From assembly GCA_000724175.1 (NCBI GenBank), contig JPGV01000006.1, positions 2,100-66,099 of the forward strand: DNA of 64,000 nt, read 5' to 3'. Under the pieces are notes generated by a model that was not told the DNA's origin, ran no database searches, and saw nothing but the letters and a program-made list of their open reading frames with translations. The position numbers were made by a program, and so were the translations under genes. This stretch comes from [Candidatus Thermochlorobacteriaceae] bacterium GBChlB (lineage in GTDB: Bacteria > Bacteroidota > Chlorobiia > Chlorobiales > Thermochlorobacteraceae). Positions 8,371 through 17,390 of this stretch are shown here, one piece after another; position 1 is the first letter of the stretch, and each line of letters starts with the position of its first letter.

Positions 8371-9300
8371 TCACTTCGCGAAAATTTTTCCATCGAACCT
8401 CAAATCGATGTATTCAAAACTTTTGAGCCCTTTTTTGACAACGACCTGTTTCCAGAACGCATCGAGATAGCGCAACTTGCGTTGATACTCGCCGCCGTCG
8501 CCGAAGATGAACTTTGCCTCAGCGTCGGGCGCAAGCGCGTAAAGTCGCTTCGGGTTCTCGATGTGAATTTCGCTGAGCAACATTTTAGCCGTTTCGCGTC
8601 GGCCAATTTCTTTCAACAGTTGCAGCGCGTTCCATGCTTCGGCACTATCTAATTTCAACAGACCGTTCTCGGCACGGCGAATTTTCTCGAAGCCAACAAG
8701 CAACGGCAGGCGTTTATCATTAAGCGTCGAGAGGTCGGCAGTAAGCGCATAGCCATCGTCATCAATCAGCCGCAGTTTTCCGCCGACGACTGCCACCGCA
8801 ACAGGAACGCGCTCGATGAATCTCAATCGAATCGCGCTCGGAAATTCCTTTGTTGCAACCACGTCTCGAACAAACGGCAATGTTCGCAGCGTGTCCTCAA
8901 TGTCGGCTAAACTCACAGCGTTCATTTTTTCGCCAAGGCGCGATTGGACACAGGATAAAATTTTTTCCGTTGGGGTCATCTCGTTGCCAGTTACTAAAAA
9001 TTCAGCGAGCGTTACGCCGTCGCGCCAAATTTTTGAAAGCACAAGGAGCGCGGCGAAGAGCGCCAAGACACCCGTCAACACAAGGGTTTTCGGGCGTTTG
9101 GCTGCCCACGATGTTGCTTCTACCTCAACACCAGATGGCGACGCGCTTTCAGGGTCGTCGTCGCGCTCAATGGCGGCTTGTTCGTCTGTGGCGGTGTCGG
9201 TGATGAGCGGCTCGATGTAAGTTCCATCAGCGATTTTTATCGGCTGTGGTGGCTCTTCATCGTATTCCACGAACTTCGGGTTCATCGGTTTGTCGTTCAT
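8371..9300 (-). CDS. ftsQ: cell division protein FtsQ/DivIB
   Basis: Bitopic divisome protein with a long acidic cytoplasmic N-terminus (about 1-68), one membrane helix (about 71-90, TLVLTGVLALFAALLVL), a POTRA domain starting at FLVTGNEMTPTEKIL, and a beta domain. The segment LPFVRDVVATKEFPSAIRLRFIERVPVAVA is typical of FtsQ. At 309 residues it is within the family range. It starts 2 bases after murB ends and precedes ftsA by 44 bases, so it is probably cotranscribed with both. It links FtsL/FtsB and the FtsWI synthase to the division ring. Confidence 0.9.
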   Translation of the reverse strand: MNDKPMNPKFVEYDEEPPQPIKIADGTYIEPLITDTATDEQAAIERDDDPESASPSGVEVEATSWAAKRPKTLVLTGVLALFAALLVLSKIWRDGVTLAEFLVTGNEMTPTEKILSCVQSRLGEKMNAVSLADIEDTLRTLPFVRDVVATKEFPSAIRLRFIERVPVAVAVVGGKLRLIDDDGYALTADLSTLNDKRLPLLVGFEKIRRAENGLLKLDSAEAWNALQLLKEIGRRETAKMLLSEIHIENPKRLYALAPDAEAKFIFGDGGEYQRKLRYLDAFWKQVVVKKGLKSFEYIDLRFDGKIFAK

Positions 9301-9302
9301 CG

Positions 9303-10265
9303 TTAAGCCGTTTTTACACTGTCATGTTTTACAGACTCGAACCCAATCAATTTGACTTCAAGTTCAAGCTCGATGTTAAACTTCTTCTTCACCGCCGATT
9401 TCGATAGGTCGATGAGCGCCATCACGTCGGCGGCTTTGGCGTTATCGACATTGACGATAAAGTTTGCGTGCTTGTCAGAAATCATGGCGCCGCCGTGCCG
9501 CACGCCTTTGAGTCCGCACGCTTCAATGAGCGCGCCAGCGAATTGCGGGTTGCCCTCGGCGTCGGGCGGCGGATTTTTGAAAATGCTGCCCGCATTCGGC
9601 AAGTTGAGCGGCTGCGTGGCACGACGTTTTTCCATCCACCGTTTTCGATTTTCCTGCGCCTGAGCAAGGTCGTTTGGCGAGAGTTTTTTCAATTTCATTT
9701 CGCACGATAAAATCACGTCGTTTGTTAAGTCGGTGGCTCGATAGCGTGCGCTTATCTCGCTTTTTTTGAGCGTGATGATTTTCCCGCCGCGAATCACCTC
9801 GACCCATTCGATGACCTCGAAAATTTCCTTGCCATAAGCGCCGGCGTTCATCAAAATGGCGCCGCCCAAACTGCCCGGCACGCCAGAGAGATTTTCCAAG
9901 CCGCCGTAGCCCTGTTTGAGCATCTGCGAGGCAAGCGCGGGCAAATCGACGCCCGCTTCGGCATAGACGCATACCGCACCGCTGCGCTCTGTAACCTCGA
10001 TGCGCTCTAAATTTTCGCGTAAGGAAATGACCGCGCCGCGCACGCCATCGTCGGCGATAAGGACATTGCTACCGCGTCCCAGCACGAGATGCGGCGTTCG
10101 ATGGTTGTCAAAGAACTCAATTGCTCGAAGCGCGTCGGCTTTGTCGGCAGGCTTGATGAAGAAATCTGCTGCGCCGCCGATTTTAAAGCTCGAATACTTC
10201 GCAAGCGTCTCCGAGAGGAGAACCTCGCCGCGAACCGCTTGTTTTAAGTCCTCGAGCGCAATCAT
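9303..10265 (-). CDS. murB: UDP-N-acetylenolpyruvoylglucosamine reductase
   Basis: FAD enzyme that reduces UDP-GlcNAc-enolpyruvate to UDP-MurNAc with NADPH, the second committed step of peptidoglycan precursor synthesis. It has 320 residues. The FAD domain starts near SSFKIGGAADFF, followed by VLGRGSNVLIADDGV and GVPGSLGGAILMNAGAYG. NAGSIFKNPP carries the catalytic Ser, and DKHANFIVN lies near the C-terminus. Its ATG overlaps the stop codon of the upstream aspartic protease by four bases (ATGA), and ftsQ follows after 2 bases. Confidence 0.97.
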   Translation of the reverse strand: MIALEDLKQAVRGEVLLSETLAKYSSFKIGGAADFFIKPADKADALRAIEFFDNHRTPHLVLGRGSNVLIADDGVRGAVISLRENLERIEVTERSGAVCVYAEAGVDLPALASQMLKQGYGGLENLSGVPGSLGGAILMNAGAYGKEIFEVIEWVEVIRGGKIITLKKSEISARYRATDLTNDVILSCEMKLKKLSPNDLAQAQENRKRWMEKRRATQPLNLPNAGSIFKNPPPDAEGNPQFAGALIEACGLKGVRHGGAMISDKHANFIVNVDNAKAADVMALIDLSKSAVKKKFNIELELEVKLIGFESVKHDSVKTA

Positions 10266-10693
10266 TTCAAACTGAGCGTTTTAGTTTTGTAATCGATTTT
10301 TAAGACGCGCCGATAAAAAAACGGGTATCCTAAAATCATCTCCACTTTTTTCTTCGGCGAAATTCCCTGTATGTGAAATTGATTGTGAATGACCGCCATG
10401 TCCATCACTGCGACACGCATGTTTTTTGTTTCGGCTTGGTCGAGCGCAATTTTTTTTGCTTTCACAAATTCAATTGTTACGACGCCGCCGATGCCGTGCG
10501 CGTTTTTTTCTTCTTCCGGCACATCAATCGTGTCGAGTTCCAACGCCGTCGCCAAGTCTTGCGTCATCACGCAGCCCGTTGCGCCTGTGTCGATAATCGC
10601 GGTAACGAGCCTCGACTTGGTTTTGCTCTCCAAATTCACGCGCACCAAAATGAGCGGCAGGTCGCGCGATGCTAATTGAAACTTGACGCTCAT
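10262..10693 (-). CDS. retropepsin-like aspartic protease embedded in the dcw operon
   Basis: A 143-residue protein with the hallmark AIIDTGATGCVMTQDLA (about residues 32-48), in which DTGA holds the catalytic Asp of clan AA aspartic proteases. ILGYPFFYRRVLKIDYKTKTLSL at the C-terminus matches the single-domain bacterial retropepsin-like proteins (hydrophobic-hydrophobic-Gly motif). No signal peptide or membrane helix is visible, so it should be cytoplasmic and act as a homodimer. It is locked into the operon: its ATG overlaps the murC stop, and its TGA overlaps the murB start, both as ATGA. Substrate and role are unknown; the coupling suggests production in step with MurC and MurB. Confidence 0.85.
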   Translation of the reverse strand: MSVKFQLASRDLPLILVRVNLESKTKSRLVTAIIDTGATGCVMTQDLATALELDTIDVPEEEKNAHGIGGVVTIEFVKAKKIALDQAETKNMRVAVMDMAVIHNQFHIQGISPKKKVEMILGYPFFYRRVLKIDYKTKTLSLK

Positions 10694-12147
10694 TTCGGCA
10701 CGGTTTGACGGTTAAGTTCGGTTGCTATTTTATCTGCGTATTTTGTAACATCGCCAGCTCCCATTGTAACGACAAGGGTTTTCGGCTGCGCAGTTTTCAT
10801 TACTTCATCGACCAGCATATTTTTATCGGCAACAAGGCGGGCGGCTCGATGACCAAGTTTCTTCAAAGCTTCCATCAGCAATGCGCTCGACACCGCTGGG
10901 AAATCCGTTGGCTTTTCGCGCGAGGGATAAATTTCCATCACGAAAATTTCATCGGCTATTGAGAGCGCATCGGCGAACTCTGTTGTAAAATCTTTCGTGC
11001 GCGAGTATAAATGCGGCTGAAAGACCGCGACGAGTTTATGCTGCTTCCAGCCGTTTCGCGCGGCTTGCAAGGTGGTTCGCACTTCGGTCGGGTGATGCGC
11101 ATAATCGTCGACGAGAATCGTATCGCCGTCGTTGTGCTTGATTTGAAATCTGCGCCGCACGGGACGAAACACCGCAAGCCCGTCTTGAATGGACTTAAAG
11201 TCCAGCCCAAGTTCCAAGCCGACCGCCGTTGCCGCAAGTGCGTTTTTGACATTGTGCAATCCGGGCGCGTGAATCGTTAGCTCGCCAAGCCGCACGTTTT
11301 TGAACGTTACGCTGAATGTTGAACAGACGCCTGAACTTTGAACCTCAACTGCCTGCAACTCATTGTCGGGATTGACACCGTAGCGAATCGCTTTGCGCGA
11401 GAACTGCGGCAGCACAGCGTTGATGTTCGGCTCATCGCCGCAGCAAATCACCGCGCCATAGAACGGGACTTTGTTGGCGAACTCAATGAACGCCTCTTTG
11501 ACATCGTCAAGATTTTTGTAGATGTCCAGATGTTCTGCTTCGAGCGTCGTGATGACGGCAATCGTCGGCGTCAGTTTTAGAAATGTGCGGTCATATTCGT
11601 CGGCTTCAATCACCATGAAATCACTCTCGCCAACAACCGCGCTGCCCTGCGACGAGACCTGCGCCATCGACAAGTTCATAAAGTAATCCGACACGCCGCC
11701 GATGAGAACTGTCGGGTTCAATCCTGATTCTTGAAGCAGAGTGCCAACCATTGTTGTCGTCGTCGTTTTGCCGTGCGTTCCCGCAATGCAGATGCCGGTT
11801 TTATGGCGCATCAATTCACCTAAGAGCTCATCGCGCTTGACCAGTGGAATGTTTTTTCGCAAGGCTTCTTGCGCCTCAATGTTGTCGTTTGGTTTTACCG
11901 CCGACGAATGCGCGACGACATCAGCGTTTCCGATATGTTCGGCTGCATGCCCGATATAAATGGTTGCACCGAGCGATTTCAGGCGTTCCGTTACATCGCT
12001 TTCAGTTTGGTCAGAGCCGCTCACAGCGTAACCGCGTCGGAGCAAGACTTCGGCAATTGCGCTCATACCCGCGCCGCCGATGCCGACGAGGTGAATACGG
12101 CGCGTCCGTCCCAATCCGTTGTAGGTTATTTTTGGTCTTTTTTCCAC
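10690..12147 (-). CDS. murC: UDP-N-acetylmuramate--L-alanine ligase
   Basis: Cytoplasmic ATP-dependent ligase adding L-Ala to UDP-MurNAc, 485 residues. IHLVGIGGAGMSAIAEVLLRRG (about 18-39) is the N-terminal nucleotide-sugar domain, IAGTHGKTTTTTMV (about 115-128) the ATP-binding loop, and VDDYAHHPTEV (about 350) a Mur-ligase signature. It follows murG after a short A/G-rich gap and overlaps the aspartic protease gene downstream. Confidence 0.97.
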   Translation of the reverse strand: MEKRPKITYNGLGRTRRIHLVGIGGAGMSAIAEVLLRRGYAVSGSDQTESDVTERLKSLGATIYIGHAAEHIGNADVVAHSSAVKPNDNIEAQEALRKNIPLVKRDELLGELMRHKTGICIAGTHGKTTTTTMVGTLLQESGLNPTVLIGGVSDYFMNLSMAQVSSQGSAVVGESDFMVIEADEYDRTFLKLTPTIAVITTLEAEHLDIYKNLDDVKEAFIEFANKVPFYGAVICCGDEPNINAVLPQFSRKAIRYGVNPDNELQAVEVQSSGVCSTFSVTFKNVRLGELTIHAPGLHNVKNALAATAVGLELGLDFKSIQDGLAVFRPVRRRFQIKHNDGDTILVDDYAHHPTEVRTTLQAARNGWKQHKLVAVFQPHLYSRTKDFTTEFADALSIADEIFVMEIYPSREKPTDFPAVSSALLMEALKKLGHRAARLVADKNMLVDEVMKTAQPKTLVVTMGAGDVTKYADKIATELNRQTVPK

Positions 12148-12214
12148 CGTAAAAACGTGTTGTTTTTATTGCTCATTTTTCCGTTGTCGTTTTTCATTCT
12201 TTATTCATCGTTTC

Positions 12215-13336
12215 TCATTCCTCATTCTCATCGTCGTCCCACGAGTGCGTTTCCGCCAGCGCAATGACTCGCTTGGCAATATCGGTTGCGGCTGTTGGCT
12301 TGGCGAATTTGGCACATGCTGTTTTCATCGCGTTTAATTTTTGTTCATCTTCGAGCGTCTCAATCAGTTTTCGTTTGGATTGCTCCGACCGAATCTCGGC
12401 GTCTGCAATAAGCATTGCTGCGCCGTTCTCCGCCAATGTTTTCGCGTTGAAAAACTGATGATTGCCTGCCGCAAACGGATACGGCACTAACACCGCTGCC
12501 ATTCCGAGTGTTGCCAGTTCTGCCAGTGTTGACGCACCTGCGCGGCAGACGACTAAATCGGCGGCGGCGTAAGCTATATCCATTCGGTCAATGAACGCGC
12601 CATACCACAGATTTTCTTTTTTGCCAACGCGCGACTCAACGGCGGTGAAATCTAACTTTCCTGTTTGCCAAATCACGTTAAACTTTTGTAAAAGTTCGGG
12701 CAGCCATACTTCAAGCGCCGCATTGACAGACCGGGCGCCCAAACTGCCGCCGAACACAAAAAGCGTTTTTCGTTTTGCATCGATGCCGAAAAATTTTCGC
12801 GCCGTTTGTTGGTCGTGCTTCTCGAAGCGTCTGGTCGGATTGCCCGAGACGAAGACATGGTCTCGCTTGAAAAATTTTCGCGATGACTCAAACGAGAGAT
12901 GCACTTCATCGGCTCGCCATGCGAGAATCCGCGTTGCAATGCCCGGCACTGAGTTCTGCTCTTGAATCAGCGTTGGAATCGCCCACTCATACGCCGCCCA
13001 CACCATCGGCGCGCTGACGAATCCGCCTGTGCCGACAACGACGTCCGGCTCTTCCTGATAAATCAATCGGTCGCACTCGTCCAAGCACGCTTTCCAGCGA
13101 AACGGGAGTTTCAAGTTTTCAAAGAGCTTTTTCGGCGACCACCCGCGCTCGAGTTTTACCGCCGAGATAAAGTGTATCGGGAATCCCTGCTTTTGCACTT
13201 CGGTTGCTTCAATGCCTTTTTCCGTGCCGACAAACGAGACCACCGCATCGGGTTTTAATCGCAAGGTTTCCTGCGCAATTGCAATTGCCGGAAATAAATG
13301 CCCGCCTGTGCCGCCACCCGCGAAGATGATTCTCAT
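12215..13336 (-). CDS. murG: UDP-GlcNAc:lipid I GlcNAc transferase MurG
   Basis: Peripheral membrane glycosyltransferase (GT28) that converts lipid I to lipid II. I chose the ATG at 13336 (373 residues) because MRIIFAGGGTGGHLFPA is the standard MurG N-terminus; the frame extends upstream, but only into sequence overlapping the ftsW end. Further motifs are GTGGFVSAPMVWAA and VVCRAGASTLAELATLGMAAVLVPYPFAAGNHQ, the donor-binding region. The C-terminus ends in a short acidic tail. It sits between ftsW and murC in the usual order. Confidence 0.96.
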   Translation of the reverse strand: MRIIFAGGGTGGHLFPAIAIAQETLRLKPDAVVSFVGTEKGIEATEVQKQGFPIHFISAVKLERGWSPKKLFENLKLPFRWKACLDECDRLIYQEEPDVVVGTGGFVSAPMVWAAYEWAIPTLIQEQNSVPGIATRILAWRADEVHLSFESSRKFFKRDHVFVSGNPTRRFEKHDQQTARKFFGIDAKRKTLFVFGGSLGARSVNAALEVWLPELLQKFNVIWQTGKLDFTAVESRVGKKENLWYGAFIDRMDIAYAAADLVVCRAGASTLAELATLGMAAVLVPYPFAAGNHQFFNAKTLAENGAAMLIADAEIRSEQSKRKLIETLEDEQKLNAMKTACAKFAKPTAATDIAKRVIALAETHSWDDDENEE

Positions 13337-13346
13337 AGTTTTCAAT

Positions 13347-14663
13347 CTAACTTCTGACTTCTGTCTTCTCACTTCTGAACGCGACTTTCTTCTTCTCCAA
13401 CCGTTTCCTTTCTCTTGAAATACTGATGAGCAAGCCGACGCCTAACGAATTAAACAAGGCTGAACTTCCGCCAAAACTGATGAACGGCATTGGCAATCCC
13501 GTTGTCGGAAGCAGATGACACGCCACGCCTGCGTTAATCAGCGCATATACGCTAATTGCAATCGTGATGCCGTAAGCCAAGTATTTTCCGAATTCGTCGA
13601 CGGCGTTTCGCGCAATCACCATGCCGCAGATTCCGACGCCGATAAACAGCAAGAGCAAGAGCGTCGCGCCGATGAACCCGTATTCTTCGCCGAAAACAGC
13701 AAAGATGAAATCGTTGTATGACGCTGGCAAAAAGAGTTCGCGTTGTTTGCTTGCGCCTGCTCCAAGTCCCGTTAAACCGCCGTTGCCAAGCCCTATCAAG
13801 GCTTGCTCGATTTGGTAGCTGGCTTTCTCGCTGCCTTCGCCGATGAACGTCTTTAATCGCGCTAAGCGGTAGGGCGCGGCGATTGCAAAGCCTGCTGCCA
13901 CTGGCACGCCTGCCAGCAGCGTTACGCCAAGATGTTGCAAGCTCGCCCTGCCGATGAAGAGCATCGAGAGCGCAATCATTCCCAAGACTGCCGCCGTGCT
14001 GAAATTCGGTTCGAGCGCAACAAGCGCGACCACGACGCCAATCACCGTCATTATCGGATAGTAAGCTCGGTATAAATCTTTGATGTGATTTTGCTTCTCC
14101 GAAATGAGATACGCCAAGTGAATAATGAGTGCATACTTCGCCAAATCGGACGCTTGAAATTTGAACCGGCCGTAGCCAATCCACCGCGCTGCGCCTGAAA
14201 TAAGTCCGACCGCTTTCATCATCAAGAGCAAGACCAGTATCGCCACGCTTGCTATCAAAATCGCCTTGCTTGCTTTTCGCAACAATTTGTAGTCCAAACC
14301 GCCGACGATGAAAATGATTATCAACCCCAGCATCGCGTACGTTACTTGTCGCCACAAAAAGTATTCTTCATCATGAAACTTCGTCGCGCCCCAACCAGCG
14401 CCGCTGCTATACACCACCAAGACACCAACGCACATCAAGACGACGACCAGCAAGAGCAACATTTTTCCCGCAAGGCTCTCAAATGTTTTTTCTGGAATGA
14501 TGTCGCCCGACGCTAACTTTCCTAACGCGCTTATGTTGTCTTGCCTTTGACCTTCCGCGCCGTCCGTGCTTGATGGAGCACCCGTTGCGTCCAGACCATC
14601 TGAGCCGAAAACGCCTGTATTGACGGGCTTTGGCGGTATGTTATTGATGATGAACTCAGACAT
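13347..14663 (-). CDS. ftsW: SEDS peptidoglycan glycosyltransferase FtsW
   Basis: Polytopic SEDS-family protein that polymerises lipid II at the septum together with FtsI. It has 438 residues. A hydrophilic N-terminal extension of about 60 residues precedes the first membrane helix. Ten hydrophobic segments follow. Signature stretches are GAARWIGYGRFKFQASDLAKYALI, LIGLGNGGLTGLGAG, FIFAVFGEEYGFIGA and LPTTGLPMPFISFGGSSALFN. The last residues (RSEKTEVRS) come from a low-complexity pyrimidine-rich tract on the plus strand. Confidence 0.96.
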   Translation of the reverse strand: MSEFIINNIPPKPVNTGVFGSDGLDATGAPSSTDGAEGQRQDNISALGKLASGDIIPEKTFESLAGKMLLLLVVVLMCVGVLVVYSSGAGWGATKFHDEEYFLWRQVTYAMLGLIIIFIVGGLDYKLLRKASKAILIASVAILVLLLMMKAVGLISGAARWIGYGRFKFQASDLAKYALIIHLAYLISEKQNHIKDLYRAYYPIMTVIGVVVALVALEPNFSTAAVLGMIALSMLFIGRASLQHLGVTLLAGVPVAAGFAIAAPYRLARLKTFIGEGSEKASYQIEQALIGLGNGGLTGLGAGASKQRELFLPASYNDFIFAVFGEEYGFIGATLLLLLFIGVGICGMVIARNAVDEFGKYLAYGITIAISVYALINAGVACHLLPTTGLPMPFISFGGSSALFNSLGVGLLISISRERKRLEKKKVAFRSEKTEVRS

Positions 14664-14666
14664 CGG

Positions 14667-14828
14667 TCATTCTTTCACATTAAGAATCTTCATTTTTCGT
14701 TGCGTTGAGATGCTCCGATACGCGAAGCAGTCCGGTTTGACCGCCTCGCGCCGAAGCATTGCATCACAATTTCCGCCGAAAGCGTTGTCGCTCTCGGCGA
14801 GAAGGCTATCAAAGAACAAACTGCACAT
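14667..14828 (-). CDS. possible small ORF between murD and ftsW
   Basis: A 53-codon frame begins with ATG 10 bases after the murD stop and ends 3 bases before the ftsW start. The tight packing is the only argument for it being translated. The predicted peptide begins MCSLFFDSLLAESDN and ends KMKILNVKE. It matches no family I know, and its composition (RREAVKPDCFAYRS) resembles peptides read from dispersed intergenic repeats. It may simply be spacer DNA. Confidence 0.25.
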   Translation of the reverse strand: MCSLFFDSLLAESDNAFGGNCDAMLRREAVKPDCFAYRSISTQRKMKILNVKE

Positions 14829-14838
14829 TCAGTAAGCG

Positions 14839-16239
14839 TCAAAGATTGCTGACAAGTCGTTTGTAGACTTCGCCGCGCTCCTCGAAGCCGCTAAACATAT
14901 CGAAGCTGGCGCACGCTGGCGAGAGCAATACAGTATCGCCTTTGGTCGCCTCGCGCTGCGCGAGTTTCACGGCGTCGTCCATTGTCGTCGCCTTGACCAC
15001 TTTCGTTAAGCCGCCAAACGCAGTCTCGACTTTATCTCTCGATTCGCCGAGCGCCACAACGCATTTGACTTTCATCTTTACAAGCGGCAGCACTTTTGTG
15101 TAGTCGTTGCCCTTGTCGCGCCCGCCTGCAATCAAGACAATCGGCGCTGGAATTGTGTCGAGCGCGTACCACAGCGCGTTCACACTGGTCGATTTTGAAT
15201 CGTTGATGAAATGCACACCGCTTACATCGCGCACAAACTCGATTCGATGCTCGACGCCTTCAAACGCTGCGATGCTTTCGCGAATGACTTCTTTTTTGAC
15301 GTCCATTGCGCGGGCGGCGACGGCGGCGGCGAGCGAGTTATAGACGTTGTGCTTGCCGCGAAAATTCACGTTGTTCAAAATTTCTTCCTCTTTCATAAAG
15401 GGTTCTTTTTCTCCGTTGATTTTTATCGTCAGCCACCCGTCTTTGAGATAGCCGCACGTGTCGTATGTTCTGCTTAAATCTCTTTCAAGGCTTATCGGCG
15501 CAAACCGCATCCTCAGTTTTTCACGCACGTCTTTTTTTGAAAATTGCTTTTTCAGCGTCTCGTCGTCCAGATTCACCACGAGCGTATCCGACTTGGTTTG
15601 CTTTCGGAAAATTCGATACTTCGCTGCCGCGTAATCTTCAAATGTCTTGTATCTGTCTAAGTGGTTCGGCGTAATGTTTGTAATCACTGCCACATTTGGC
15701 TTAAACGAAATGCAATGGTCGAGCTGAAAACTGCTCGTTTCAACGACGGCGATGTCGTTCTCGGTCATCTCGTCGACATAGTCGGCAAAGGGCTGACCGA
15801 TGTTGCCTACCGCAAACGCTCTGTATTTATGGGCTTTTCCGGCGCGCTCGAAAATTCGATGCGTAACGATGGTCGTTGTCGTCTTGCCGTTTGTTCCGGT
15901 GATAGCAACAATTCGCGCTTTGCAAAACCAACTCGCCATCTCGATTTCGCTAAAGATCTTTATCCGCGCTTTTTCCAACTGTTGCACGACGGGCGCATTG
16001 CTCGGCACGCCCGGACTTATGACGACGAAATCCGCGTCGAAGACTTTATCGGTATGTCCGCCAAATTCGGATTTCACGCGCAGCTTATCGAGTTCTGCTT
16101 TCACCGACGGCTGTTTTAACTCTTCGCGTTCCGACAGAAAGACTTTGGCGCCGTGCTTACGCAAGAGCCGCGCTGCCGCCAGTCCGCTTCGTTTGCCGCC
16201 AAGAACGACGACGTGTTTATTTTTCACATCGTTGGTCAT
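14839..16239 (-). CDS. murD: UDP-N-acetylmuramoylalanine--D-glutamate ligase
   Basis: Cytoplasmic ligase adding D-Glu to UDP-MurNAc-L-Ala. I chose the ATG at 16239 (466 residues), which overlaps the mraY stop as ATGA; the longer frame would run into mra[22 protein letters not shown] (about 10-30) is the N-terminal Rossmann motif, [13 protein letters not shown] (about 113-125) the ATP loop, and [17 protein letters not shown] a C-terminal Mur signature. [13 protein letters not shown] is also typical. Confidence 0.96.
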   Translation of the reverse strand: MTNDVKNKHVVVLGGKRSGLAAARLLRKHGAKVFLSEREELKQPSVKAELDKLRVKSEFGGHTDKVFDADFVVISPGVPSNAPVVQQLEKARIKIFSEIEMASWFCKARIVAITGTNGKTTTTIVTHRIFERAGKAHKYRAFAVGNIGQPFADYVDEMTENDIAVVETSSFQLDHCISFKPNVAVITNITPNHLDRYKTFEDYAAAKYRIFRKQTKSDTLVVNLDDETLKKQFSKKDVREKLRMRFAPISLERDLSRTYDTCGYLKDGWLTIKINGEKEPFMKEEEILNNVNFRGKHNVYNSLAAAVAARAMDVKKEVIRESIAAFEGVEHRIEFVRDVSGVHFINDSKSTSVNALWYALDTIPAPIVLIAGGRDKGNDYTKVLPLVKMKVKCVVALGESRDKVETAFGGLTKVVKATTMDDAVKLAQREATKGDTVLLSPACASFDMFSGFEERGEVYKRLVSNL

Positions 16240-17342
16240 CTGAGTTTGAGCGTAATTAAACTCGTTAGGGCTAAGAGAATCGTGATAATCCAAAATCGAA
16301 TCACGACTTTTTCTTCCGCCCAGCCTTCCAGTTGAAAGTGGTGATGAATCGGCGCCATTTTGAACACGCGCCGTCCTTCGCCGTATCGTTTCTTTGTGTA
16401 TTTGAACCAGCCGCGCTGCACAATCACCGAAAGCGTTTCAATGAAAAAAATGCCCGCGAGAATCGGCAAGAGCAGTTCTTTTTTGATGAGCAACGCAATG
16501 ACCGCAATCGCGCTGCCCAATGCCAGAGAGCCAGTGTCGCCCATAAACACTTGCGCGGGATGCGAGTTAAACCACAAAAAACCAATGCACGCCGCCGCGA
16601 TGCCGAGTGCGACAATGGCAACCTCGCCCGCGCCCTCGATGTAGGTGATGTTTAAGTAGTTGGCAAACTTGACGTTGCCTGTCAGATACGCGAAGCCCGC
16701 CAACGTCAGGACCACGATTGCCGAACAGCCGGCCGCAAGCCCGTCGAGTCCATCAGTTAAGTTCACCGCATTCGAGACCGCCGTGATGATGAACACGCAA
16801 ATCGGAATGTAGAACCCGTCGTAATCAATCACCCAATTTTTGAAGAACGGCACTTCGGTTTGCGAGAGCAGCACGCTGAACTTCGGATTGAAATACGTAT
16901 AAACTGCAACGATGACTCCGAGTCCAACCTGCCCGATGATTTTATATCTGCCTTCTAATCCACCTTTGATTTTCAAAATCACTTTTCGATAATCGTCGAT
17001 GAACCCGACCACGCCCATCCATGCGACCGATAAAAGAATCAGCCATACAAATGGGTCGTTGAGCTTTGCCCACAGCAGCCCAGAGATAAGCACGGCGAGA
17101 ATAATCATCGTGCCGCCCATCGTCGGAATGCCGACTTTTTTCTGATGCTCTTTTGGCGCTTCTTCTTTGACCGGTTCAATGACTTTTGATTTCAGATACG
17201 CAATGATTTTTGGACCAAAGACGAGACAAATCAGGAGCGCTGTTACCGCCGCCGCGCCTGCGCGAAATGTGATATAATTCACCACGCCCAAGCCCGGCGG
17301 ATGAAACATATCATTGACATATTTGAGAAAATAATACAGCAT
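16236..17342 (-). CDS. mraY: phospho-N-acetylmuramoyl-pentapeptide transferase
   Basis: Integral membrane enzyme that transfers phospho-MurNAc-pentapeptide to undecaprenyl phosphate, giving lipid I. I chose the ATG at 17342 (368 residues, MLYYFLKY), which is preceded by AAGTGAG; a GTG four codons upstream is also possible. Signatures are [20 protein letters not shown] (Mg-binding Asp pair), [26 protein letters not shown] and [13 protein letters not shown] (the HHH motif). About ten membrane helices are visible. It overlaps murD and lies 48 bases after murF. Confidence 0.97.
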   Translation of the reverse strand: MLYYFLKYVNDMFHPPGLGVVNYITFRAGAAAVTALLICLVFGPKIIAYLKSKVIEPVKEEAPKEHQKKVGIPTMGGTMIILAVLISGLLWAKLNDPFVWLILLSVAWMGVVGFIDDYRKVILKIKGGLEGRYKIIGQVGLGVIVAVYTYFNPKFSVLLSQTEVPFFKNWVIDYDGFYIPICVFIITAVSNAVNLTDGLDGLAAGCSAIVVLTLAGFAYLTGNVKFANYLNITYIEGAGEVAIVALGIAAACIGFLWFNSHPAQVFMGDTGSLALGSAIAVIALLIKKELLLPILAGIFFIETLSVIVQRGWFKYTKKRYGEGRRVFKMAPIHHHFQLEGWAEEKVVIRFWIITILLALTSLITLKLR

Positions 17343-17390
17343 AGCTGCGCTCACTTGATTTTACAGGCGTTCACGGACGACGACTACTTT

